Shown piece after piece: positions 9,048-14,722 of a DNA stretch of 14,722 bases; the first letter of the stretch is position 1, and the number at the start of each line of letters is the position of its first letter. Where the stretch lies: NCBI GenBank assembly GCA_937925385.1, contig CALEWN010000090.1, positions 1 through 14,722 on the forward strand, written 5' to 3'. The position numbers were made by a program, and so were the translations under genes. Source of the stretch: an uncultured Senegalimassilia sp. GTDB taxonomy: Bacteria; Actinomycetota; Coriobacteriia; Coriobacteriales; Eggerthellaceae. The notes under the pieces were generated by a model. It saw nothing but the letters and a program-made list of their open reading frames with translations, did no database searches and was not told where the DNA came from.

Positions 9048-9096
9048 CGAAGTGATCGAATGCACAGTCTCCGCGTATCATCGCACTTATTTCCAC
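9022..9096 (-). CDS. Possible 24-codon small ORF upstream of rplU
   Basis: A GTG at 9094-9096 follows GAGGAGG with a 4-base gap and opens a 24-codon frame ending in TAA at 9022-9024. The predicted peptide starts MEISAMIRGDC and ends LLRSRC. The ribosome-site-like sequence is the strongest reason to notice it. Against it: the spacing is short, the stop coincides with the rplU -10 box, and no promoter for it is evident other than read-through from polA. I do not recognise the peptide. It may be chance. Confidence 0.2.
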   Translation of the reverse strand: MEISAMIRGDCAFDHFVDLLRSRC

Positions 9097-9110
9097 TGCG
9101 CCTCCTCGGG

Positions 9111-9141
9111 CACAACATTCGATATGATACCAGATGTTGTG
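9111..9141. repeat. Perfect 8-bp inverted repeat CACAACAT...ATGTTGTG
   Basis: The arms lie at 9111-9118 and 9134-9141, separated by 15 AT-rich bases, between the polA 3' hairpin and the rplU promoter. The arm centres are about 23 bp apart, close to two helical turns, as expected for a dimeric repressor site; the symmetry could also fold as RNA. It lies about 65-95 bases upstream of the rplU -35. The cognate protein, if any, is unknown. Confidence 0.35.
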
Positions 9142-9147
9142 GACACA

Positions 9148-9186
9148 CGCGGCGGCGTTGCCGGCTTTTTCCGCATTGCCGCCGCG
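9148..9186 (-). terminator. GC-rich hairpin after polA
   Basis: About 20 bases past the polA stop, CGCGGCGGC and GCCGCCGCG form a perfect 9-bp stem (9148-9156 with 9178-9186). The 21-base interior can itself pair partly (UGCGG with CCGGCA, one bulge) around an A-rich loop. There is no U-tract, so it may be a U-less actinobacterial terminator or a 3'-end stabiliser. Confidence 0.45.
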
Positions 9187-9206
9187 CTTCACGGAATGAC
9201 CACAAG

Positions 9207-11837
9207 CTAGTGCGCTTCAGCCCAGGTATCGGCGGCCGAGATGTCAGCGAGCAAGGGCACCTTCAGCTGAACCACATGCTCCATGACGTCGCGGACCATG
9301 GCCGAGAGCGCCTCCACTTCCCCATCGGGCACGCTGAAATCCAGCTCGTCGTGCACCTGAACGAGCAAGCGGGCCTTGAAGCCCTCTTCCATAAGGCACT
9401 GCTGCACCTGGCGCATGGCCAGCTTGATGATATCGGCGGCGCTGCCCTGCATGGGATGGTTCATGGCGGTGCGCTCGCCGAAGCCACGCGTGTTGCCGTT
9501 GGCGGCGTGCAGCTCGGGGATATGGCGCTTTCGCCCGAACATGGTTTCCGCATAGCCGTTTGCACGTGCCTGCTCGACGGTTTCATCGAGATAGGCGCGC
9601 ACGCCGGGGTGCACGTCGAAGTAGCGGTCGATCATGCCCTTCGCCTCGACGATGGAGATGCCTAGGCTTTGCGCCAACCCGAACGCCTGCTGACCGTAGA
9701 CGATGCCGAAGTTCACCGCCTTGGCGCGGCTGCGCTGCTCGGGCGTGACCTGGTCGATGGGCACGTCGAACACGCGAGACGCCGTGGAGGCGTGGAAGTC
9801 CGCGCCGCTGGTGAACGCCTGGATGAGCGCCTCATCGCCGGAAAGGTGCGCGAGCAGGCGCAGTTCGATCTGCGAGTAGTCGGCCGAGAGGAACTTGCAT
9901 CCCGGCTCGAGCGGGATGAAGCACTCGCGGATGTGGCGCCCGAACTGCGTGCGCACGGGGATGTTCTGCAGGTTGGGGTCCGAAGAGGACAGACGACCGG
10001 TGGTGGTGACGGTCTCATTGAAGCTGGAGTGCACGCGCCCGTCGCCGGCGCGCATGCGCGGTAGCGCGTCGATGTAGGTGGACTTGATCTTCGCCAGCTC
10101 GCGATAGCGCAGCACAAGGGCGGGCAGCTCGTGGATCTCGGAGAGGTCCTTGAGCACCTTGGCATCGGTGGAATACCCGCGCTGGGTCTTTTTACGCGCA
10201 GGAAGCCCAAGCACCTCGAACAGGATGTGGCCGAGCTGCTTGGGGGAATCCACGTTGAACTCCTGGCCGGCAAGCTCGAAGATCTGCGTTCGCAGGCCCT
10301 CGATCTGCCCGCCCGTGGACGCGCCCAGCTGCGCGAGGCGCTCGATGTCGATGGCCGCGCCGGTGCGCTCCATGATGGCAAGCACCGCCACGAGCGGCAG
10401 GTCGATATCGAAATAGGCGCGCTCCGAGCCTTCGTCCTTGAGGGCGCGAGTGAGCGGACCGACCAGGGCGCGCGCGGCCGCGGCCTGTGCGGCAGCGCAC
10501 TGCTCTTCAGTTTTCGCCTCGGGCAACACGCCCCCCATATAGGTGTCCAGCAGCACGTCGTAGGTACACTCGGACACCGACGAGTTCAACACGTACCCGG
10601 CAAGCCCCAGGTCGAAGGCGCGCATGGACATGAGCTGGGCATCGTCGACGAGCGCGGGAAGGGCGTTGTCGGCGGGATAGACGCGATGCACGGCCGCCTT
10701 CACATCGAGCGCGGCGAAGTTGCCGCCGGCGATCAAGCGGGCGAGCTGGGAGAACGCCGCATCTTCGGCGAACACGGCGCAGCCCTGCGCAGCGGACACG
10801 GCCACGACCGACCCACCGCCGAACAGCGACTCCTGCTCGGGATCGACGATGGCCACGCCCACCTGCTCGCCCGATTCCAGGACCTCATCCATAAGCTTCT
10901 GGGCCTCTTCGCCATGCAGAACCTGGCCCACCTCGATAGCCGCGGATTCGCGCTGAGGGGCCTCGCCCACCAGCTTGAGCACGCGCGTCAGATGCGAGTT
11001 GAAGCGATACTTCGAGAACGCCTCGGTGACGGCCTGCGCGCTAAACGCCGGAAACGCCGCGCCTTCAAGGTCCAAGGGAAAGTCCAGGTCGCGCACGATG
11101 GTAGCCACCTTGCGGCTGGTGAACGCCGCCTCGCGGTTCTCCTCCATGCGCTCCTTTTGCTTGCCGCGCAGCTCGTCGATATGCTCGTAGATGCCCTCGA
11201 GGCTACCGTAGGCGCCCAGCAGCTTCGCCGCCGTTTTGTCCCCCACGCCCGGCACGCCGGGGATGTTATCGGAGCTGTCGCCCTTAAGTCCCAGGAAATC
11301 GGGGAATTGCGAAGGTTCCACGCCATAGCGCTCGCGCACCTCGCCCGGACCGTAGATGGCCACATCGGTAATGCCCTTGCGCGTAGTGACCACGTGCGTG
11401 AGCTCGGAGCACAGCTGGTAGACGTCCTTATCGCCCGAGACCAGCAGCGTGCGATACCCCAGCGCCTCGTCGCGCGCCGCCACGGTGCCCAGGATATCGT
11501 CGCCTTCCCAACCCGTCACGCGCACCACGGGGATGCTCATGGACTCGAGCAGCTCCTCGATGATGGGGAACTGCGCCTTCAGACCCGGGTCCATGGGAGG
11601 GCGCTGGGCCTTGTACTGCTCGAGCGCCTCGGTGCGGAACTTCGGGCGGCCGGCATCGAAGGCGCACACGATGGCGTCGGGGTTGGAGATGTCGATGAAC
11701 TTGAGCAGCATGGAGATGAAGCCGAACACGGCGTTGGTGGGCGTGCCGTCCGGGGCATTCATGGTCGGCGGCACCGCGTGGAAGGCGCGGTGCATCAACG
11801 AGTTGCCGTCGATGACGGCCACTTTCTTCTCAGGCAT
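9207..11837 (-). CDS. polA: DNA polymerase I
   Basis: PolA fills gaps during repair and Okazaki fragment maturation and removes RNA primers. From the ATG at 11835-11837 (AAGGA about six bases upstream) it has 876 residues. Residues 1 to about 295 are the 5'-nuclease, with VIDGNSLMHRAFHA, GWEGDDILGT, VSGDKDVYQL and GLKGDSSDNIPGVPGVG. Residues about 320-460 are the vestigial 3'-5' exonuclease domain. The polymerase domain carries motif A DYSQIELR (about 653-660), the O-helix RSRAKAVNFGIVYG with R702, K706, F710 and Y714, and motif C HDE (829-831). The proofreading aspartates of the DTETD type are not present: the matching region reads VDPEQES. The frame extends upstream to 11873, but those codons resemble the promoter leader. 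It probably forms its own transcript. Confidence 0.97.
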   Translation of the reverse strand: MPEKKVAVIDGNSLMHRAFHAVPPTMNAPDGTPTNAVFGFISMLLKFIDISNPDAIVCAFDAGRPKFRTEALEQYKAQRPPMDPGLKAQFPIIEELLESMSIPVVRVTGWEGDDILGTVAARDEALGYRTLLVSGDKDVYQLCSELTHVVTTRKGITDVAIYGPGEVRERYGVEPSQFPDFLGLKGDSSDNIPGVPGVGDKTAAKLLGAYGSLEGIYEHIDELRGKQKERMEENREAAFTSRKVATIVRDLDFPLDLEGAAFPAFSAQAVTEAFSKYRFNSHLTRVLKLVGEAPQRESAAIEVGQVLHGEEAQKLMDEVLESGEQVGVAIVDPEQESLFGGGSVVAVSAAQGCAVFAEDAAFSQLARLIAGGNFAALDVKAAVHRVYPADNALPALVDDAQLMSMRAFDLGLAGYVLNSSVSECTYDVLLDTYMGGVLPEAKTEEQCAAAQAAAARALVGPLTRALKDEGSERAYFDIDLPLVAVLAIMERTGAAIDIERLAQLGASTGGQIEGLRTQIFELAGQEFNVDSPKQLGHILFEVLGLPARKKTQRGYSTDAKVLKDLSEIHELPALVLRYRELAKIKSTYIDALPRMRAGDGRVHSSFNETVTTTGRLSSSDPNLQNIPVRTQFGRHIRECFIPLEPGCKFLSADYSQIELRLLAHLSGDEALIQAFTSGADFHASTASRVFDVPIDQVTPEQRSRAKAVNFGIVYGQQAFGLAQSLGISIVEAKGMIDRYFDVHPGVRAYLDETVEQARANGYAETMFGRKRHIPELHAANGNTRGFGERTAMNHPMQGSAADIIKLAMRQVQQCLMEEGFKARLLVQVHDELDFSVPDGEVEALSAMVRDVMEHVVQLKVPLLADISAADTWAEAH

Positions 11838-11871
11838 AGAGCTTCCTTCAGGTTGGTTGCGCTTTCCCACC

Positions 11872-11877
11872 ATTATA
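11872..11877 (-). promoter_or_regulatory. Candidate -10 box for polA
   Basis: A perfect TATAAT (minus strand) lies 34 bases upstream of the polA ATG, in the 94-base glnR-polA spacer. The hexamer 17 bases upstream of it (CGCCGC) does not resemble TTGACA, and TTGGCG lies 21 bases away, so the -35 is weak or the promoter needs an activator. No terminator is seen after glnR, so read-through is also possible. Confidence 0.45.
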
Positions 11878-11931
11878 TAAGCGGCGAAGGCGAAGCGGCG
11901 CCAACCGCATCAGACAAGCACTGTTTGCCGG

Positions 11932-12603
11932 CTATGCGCTCCAAAGATAGCCGACGCCGCGTACCGTTTCCAGATGCTGCGAAAGCTCCGGTCCGAGCTT
12001 TGCGCGAACGCGCCTGACATGCACGTCGACGGTACGGCTGCCGCCGTAGTAATCGAAGCCCCACACGCGGCGCAGTAGGGCATCGCGGCTGTACGTGCGG
12101 CCCGGATGGGTGACCAGAAACGCCAGCAGCGCATATTCGAGATACGTGAAGTCGAGCGGCTCCCCGCCCACCGTGACCTGGTACGTGGCCAGGTTGATGG
12201 TCATGTTGTCCACCGTCACGTAATCGGTCGAGGTGCTCTCATTGCCCGGCCACAGAAGCTGGCGGATACGCGCGGCACACTCCTCGCTGCCGGCGCCGTG
12301 CACCACGAAATCGCTTTTCACCTGCACGGGAAGACGGAACTCGGGAAGCTGCGCCTCGTTGACGATGACCAGGAGGGACGCCGATCCGTCCTCGAGCAGC
12401 ACCGATTCCACCTGCGACAAGGTTGCCAGCGCATCGGCGCGCGCCTCGTAGATGACCAGGTCGTAGGAAGGATGTTGGGACAGCAGCTTCTTGAACTGCA
12501 CCGAGGACCCCGCCGCGACATCGACGTCGAGGCCCGAGAGAACCTGCTGGAACTTATGGGCGTTATCAAGGCTGTCCGCGATGAATATAACCGTTTTCCT
12601 CAT
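11932..12603 (-). CDS. glnR: GlnR-like OmpR-family nitrogen regulator (atypical receiver)
   Basis: The 223-residue product has an N-terminal receiver-like fold (about 1-120) and a C-terminal OmpR winged helix (about 128-223). The latter includes LDFTYLEYALLAFLVTHPGRTYSRDALLRRVWG, split here as LDFTYLEYALLAFLV and HPGRTYSRDALLRRVWG, then FDYYGGSRTVDVHVRRVRAK and TVRGVGYLW. These closely match what I remember of actinomycete GlnR, including the WG(Y/F)DY(F/Y)GG(T/S)RTVDVHVRR stretch. The usual phospho-accepting Asp is Glu53 (YDLVIYE), and the paired N-terminal acidic residues are missing, so it probably does not work by phosphorylation, as proposed for GlnR. It lies 37 bases after glnA, with AAGGAGGT before the ATG (12601-12603) and no adjacent histidine kinase. 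Glutamine synthetase control is the likely role. Confidence 0.8.
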   Translation of the reverse strand: MRKTVIFIADSLDNAHKFQQVLSGLDVDVAAGSSVQFKKLLSQHPSYDLVIYEARADALATLSQVESVLLEDGSASLLVIVNEAQLPEFRLPVQVKSDFVVHGAGSEECAARIRQLLWPGNESTSTDYVTVDNMTINLATYQVTVGGEPLDFTYLEYALLAFLVTHPGRTYSRDALLRRVWGFDYYGGSRTVDVHVRRVRAKLGPELSQHLETVRGVGYLWSA

Positions 12604-12640
12604 TGTTAGCGAACCTCCTTACGTCGCGTCCCGCGCACCG

Positions 12641-13984
12641 TTACAGAACCGCCAGGTAGCGGTCAAGCTCCCAAGTGGACACGTTGGACTGGTACTCGTC
12701 CCACTCGGCCTGCTTGGCTTCGACCAGGTAATCGCAGATGTGCTCGCCAAGCGTTTCACGCATAAGCTTCGAGCCCCTGAACAGCTCGACGGCCTGGCCG
12801 AGGCTTTCGGGAAGCGTGCGGAACCCTTGGCAGAGCAGCTCCTGACGCGATTGGGTGAACAGGTCGCAATCCTCGATGGGCGCAGGGGGCTCAAGCCCCT
12901 CTTCGATGCCGGCCAGACCCGCCGCCAGCATGACCGCGAAGGTGAGGTAAGGGTTGGCGCTGGGGTCGGGGCTGCGCAGCTCCAAACGGCACGCCACCTC
13001 ACGATTGGGGCGATAACCGGGTACGCGCACGAGCGTGGAGCGGTTGGCGCGGGCCCACGACAGGTAGATAGGCGCCTCGCCGCCGGCGAGCAGGCGCTTG
13101 TAGGAGTTGACGCAGGGGTTGGTGATCAAGGCGAACTCGGGCGCATACTTCAGGATGCCCGCAAGGAAGCTTTTCGCGGTGGCCGACAGATGATAGCCCT
13201 GCGGGTCCTCGGGGTCGAAGAACACGTTGGAGCCGTCGAAATCGAACAGGCTCATGTGCACGTGCATGCCGCTGCCCGGGGCATCGGTGAGGGGCTTGGG
13301 CATGAAGGAGGCGTACACGCCGTGCTTCATGGCGATCTCCTTCACCACCAGCTTGTAGGTCATGACCGCATCGGCCATGGACAGGGCGTCGGTGAAGCGA
13401 AGGTCGATCTCGTGCTGGGAAGGGCCGTTCTCGTGATGGCTGTACTCCACGGGAATGCCCATCTTCTCAAGGGTGAGCACGGTGTCGCGTCGCAGGTCGC
13501 TGGCGTAATCCAAGCTGGTCAGGTCGAAATAGCCGCCGCGATCCAAAAGCTCGGTGCCCTCGGCGTCCTTGAAGTAGTAGAACTCCACCTCGGGGCCGAC
13601 GTTGAACACGTACCCCATGTCCTGGGCCTTGCCCACCACGCGCGCCAGCACATGGCGCGGGTCGCCCTCGAAGGGCTTGCCGTCGGGCGTGCGGATATCG
13701 CAGAACATGCGCGCCACGGCGTTGCTCTCCGGGCGCCACGGCAGCACCTGGAACGTGGAGGCGTCGGGAAACGCCAGCATATCGGATTCCTCGGTGCGGC
13801 AGAAGCCCTCGATGCAGCTGCCGTCGAAGCCCATGCCGTCGGCGAAAGCGTCCTCAAGCTCGCTGGGGATGACGGCGAACGATTTCATGCTGCCGAGCAC
13901 ATCGGTGAACCAGAATCGCACGAAGTGCACATCGCGGCTTTTAATGGTTTTCAGAACGAAATCCTGCTCCGGGTTGGAAGCCAT
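12641..13984 (-). CDS. glnA: Glutamine synthetase, type I-alpha
   Basis: GlnA makes glutamine from glutamate, ammonia and ATP. From the ATG at 13982-13984 (AAGGAGG eight bases upstream) the enzyme has 447 residues, the length of the I-alpha class. Visible motifs are FTDVLGSMKSF near the N-terminus, DGSCIEGFCRTEESDM, VGPEVEFYYF, HHENGPSQHEID, GSGMHVHMSLF, NPCVNSYKRL and PGYRPNREVACRLELRSPD. The C-terminus has no NLYDLPPEE-type adenylylation tyrosine loop, so GlnE control is not expected. The Arg in GFCRTEESDM (R63) matches the Arg62 feedback-inhibition residue known from Bacillus GS. The first of a two-gene unit with the GlnR-like regulator, it may be controlled by that protein through the site at 14065-14080. 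Confidence 0.97.
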   Translation of the reverse strand: MASNPEQDFVLKTIKSRDVHFVRFWFTDVLGSMKSFAVIPSELEDAFADGMGFDGSCIEGFCRTEESDMLAFPDASTFQVLPWRPESNAVARMFCDIRTPDGKPFEGDPRHVLARVVGKAQDMGYVFNVGPEVEFYYFKDAEGTELLDRGGYFDLTSLDYASDLRRDTVLTLEKMGIPVEYSHHENGPSQHEIDLRFTDALSMADAVMTYKLVVKEIAMKHGVYASFMPKPLTDAPGSGMHVHMSLFDFDGSNVFFDPEDPQGYHLSATAKSFLAGILKYAPEFALITNPCVNSYKRLLAGGEAPIYLSWARANRSTLVRVPGYRPNREVACRLELRSPDPSANPYLTFAVMLAAGLAGIEEGLEPPAPIEDCDLFTQSRQELLCQGFRTLPESLGQAVELFRGSKLMRETLGEHICDYLVEAKQAEWDEYQSNVSTWELDRYLAVL

Positions 13985-14049
13985 GAACGGTTCCTCCTTC
14001 ACGCGCCAGCCCATGCGGCGGCGCGGATCCAAACATCTTCTAGAGGGAG

Positions 14050-14055
14050 ATTATA
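14050..14055 (-). promoter_or_regulatory. -10 box of the glnA-glnR promoter
   Basis: A perfect TATAAT (minus strand) lies 65 bases upstream of the glnA ATG; the predicted start near 14043 gives a leader of about 58 bases. The hexamer 17 bases upstream (AACGCA, 14073-14078) is a poor -35, which suits a promoter that depends on an activator bound across the -35 region. Confidence 0.55.
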
Positions 14056-14064
14056 TCAGCGCAT

Positions 14065-14083
14065 GTTGCAAATGCGTTACGCA
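14065..14083 (-). promoter_or_regulatory. Candidate GlnR box and overlapping dyad at the glnA promoter
   Basis: On the minus strand GTAAC (14076-14080), six bases, then GCAAC (14065-14069) fits the actinobacterial GlnR element gTnAC-N6-GaAAC with one mismatch. It lies nine bases upstream of the TATAAT, across the expected -35. The GTAAC half is also inside an 11-bp dyad, TGCGT-A-ACGCA (14073-14083). A second full GlnR element at the expected spacing is not seen. Assigned from remembered consensus and gene context. Confidence 0.4.
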
Positions 14084-14147
14084 CCTCGCGCATTGCGAAA
14101 GCGAATGAAACCCAGGGGTTCCCATCGAAAACCGGCATAGACCACGC

Positions 14148-14172
14148 AAAAGGCCGCCCCGAAAGGCGGCCT
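14148..14172 (-). terminator. Intrinsic terminator after metI
   Basis: AGGCCGCC and GGCGGCCT (14151-14158 and 14165-14172) form an 8-bp perfect stem with a 6-base loop; on the minus strand it runs into TTTT then GCG. It starts about 50 bases beyond the permease stop codon and separates that operon from glnA. Confidence 0.85.
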
Positions 14173-14221
14173 GAAAGCGGTTGAAACCCTATTACGCTGA
14201 CGCGCGCTTGATGCGAACGCC

Positions 14222-14722
14222 CTACGACCTGCGAACGCGCTTGTCCACCACGCGAGCGACCAGGTCGCCGATGGATTGGAACACCTGCACAAGCACGACG
14301 CACAGCACGATGGAGACGATCATGACATCGCCCAAATAACGCTGGTAGCCGTAGCGGATGGCGATGTCGCCGATGCCGCCCGCGCCGACCGCGCCGGCCA
14401 TGGCGGTGTAGCCGAACAAGGTGATGACGGTGATCGACGCGCCGCGCACCAAGCTGGGCAGGCTTTCGCGCAGCATGACCTTGCACACGATCTGCCACGT
14501 GTTCGCGCCGAAGCTCTGCGCCGCCTCGATCAGGCCGCCGTCGACCTCGGCCAGGCTCTGCTCGACCATGCGGCCCACGAACGGGATGGCCGCCACGGTA
14601 AGCGGGACGATGGCGCCGGGAACGCCGAGCGAGGTTCCCACCACCACGCGCGTGAACGGGATGATGGCCACGAGCACGATGCAGAACGGGAAGGAGAGGC
14701 CGCCGATGACGATCCAGCCGAG
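14222..14722 (-). CDS. metI: Methionine-type ABC transporter permease MetI (5' end beyond window)
   Basis: The visible part, 166 codons, is the C-terminal part of a membrane permease of the MetI family, which moves methionine or a related small substrate together with a MetN ATPase and a MetQ lipoprotein. The frame runs to the window edge without a break. Signature stretches are IPFTRVVVGTSLG, IVPLTVAAIPFVGRMVEQ, the ATPase-contact EAA loop EVDGGLIEAAQSFGAN, FGYTAMAGAVGAGGIGDIA with RYGYQRYLGDVM, and a last membrane helix ending VARVVDKRVRRS. The N-terminus and the rest of the transporter lie beyond the right edge. It is the last gene of its operon, since a terminator follows. Family assignment is strong; substrate is inferred from family. 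Confidence 0.92.
   Translation of the reverse strand, partial: LGWIVIGGLSFPFCIVLVAIIPFTRVVVGTSLGVPGAIVPLTVAAIPFVGRMVEQSLAEVDGGLIEAAQSFGANTWQIVCKVMLRESLPSLVRGASITVITLFGYTAMAGAVGAGGIGDIAIRYGYQRYLGDVMIVSIVLCVVLVQVFQSIGDLVARVVDKRVRRS

Noticed and set aside
9137..9147. DnaA-box-like GTGTCCACA near polA (minus strand)
   Set aside because: It differs from the consensus TTATCCACA at two positions, is isolated, and there is no other sign of an origin.
10131..12017. A 628-codon open frame on the plus strand opposite polA
   Set aside because: It is antisense to an unmistakable polA, has a His/Arg/Gly-rich composition typical of the reverse complement of GC-rich codons, and shows no family motif or ribosome site.
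14109..14120. Dyad AACCC-CT-GGGTT (minus strand) upstream of glnA
   Set aside because: Arms of five bases only, far upstream of the -10 box and with no match to a known operator.
12491..14140. A 549-codon plus-strand frame opposite glnA and glnR
   Set aside because: Mirror frame of two well-supported genes; long stop-free antisense frames are expected at this GC content.
14040..14498. Minus-strand frame running from metI into the glnA upstream region
   Set aside because: It crosses the terminator at 14151-14172 and overlaps metI in a frame without membrane-protein character.

Overview
The window is a tightly packed, high-GC bacterial chromosome segment in which every supported gene lies on the minus strand, so transcription runs from high to low coordinates. 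The combination of GC-rich codon use, an actinobacterial-type GlnR regulator beside glnA, a multidomain regulator with a SARP-type DNA-binding region, the rplU-rpmA-obgE-proB-proA-nadD order and a class I-alpha glutamine synthetase points to Actinomycetota. A member of the Coriobacteriia (Eggerthellaceae-like) is my best guess. That placement is inferred from gene content and was not tested by a search.

In transcription order (right to left): the 3' part of metI, a methionine-type ABC permease, ends at a clear terminator (14151-14172). glnA (glutamine synthetase) and a GlnR-like OmpR-family regulator form a two-gene unit (13984-11932), preceded by a perfect TATAAT box and a candidate GlnR site. 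polA (11837-9207) follows with its own probable promoter and a GC-rich 3' hairpin. rplU and rpmA (ribosomal proteins L21 and L27) have a good promoter at 9019-9047 and end at a strong intrinsic terminator (8343-8367). A coupled operon then follows: obgE, proB, proA, a fused nadD-yqeK gene and rsfS (8287-2373). It combines ribosome maturation or silencing factors (ObgE, RsfS) with proline synthesis (ProB, ProA) and NAD synthesis (NadD). Three of its four junctions overlap or nearly touch; the fourth (proB-proA) holds a 13-bp perfect hairpin. The last gene, 2090 to beyond position 1, encodes a large ATPase regulator with a C-terminal SARP/OmpR-type winged helix. It is separated from rsfS by a 282-base AT-rich spacer with a terminator-like hairpin and a family of short repeats.

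Most of the window is conserved housekeeping DNA. I see no CRISPR array, insertion sequence, tRNA, rRNA or phage gene, and no obvious wholly new system. The points most worth checking are the 11-bp-phased direct repeat at the promoter of the SARP-like regulator, the GlnR-like protein with a degenerate phosphorylation site and its possible box at glnA, the NadD-YqeK fusion, and the proB-proA hairpin.
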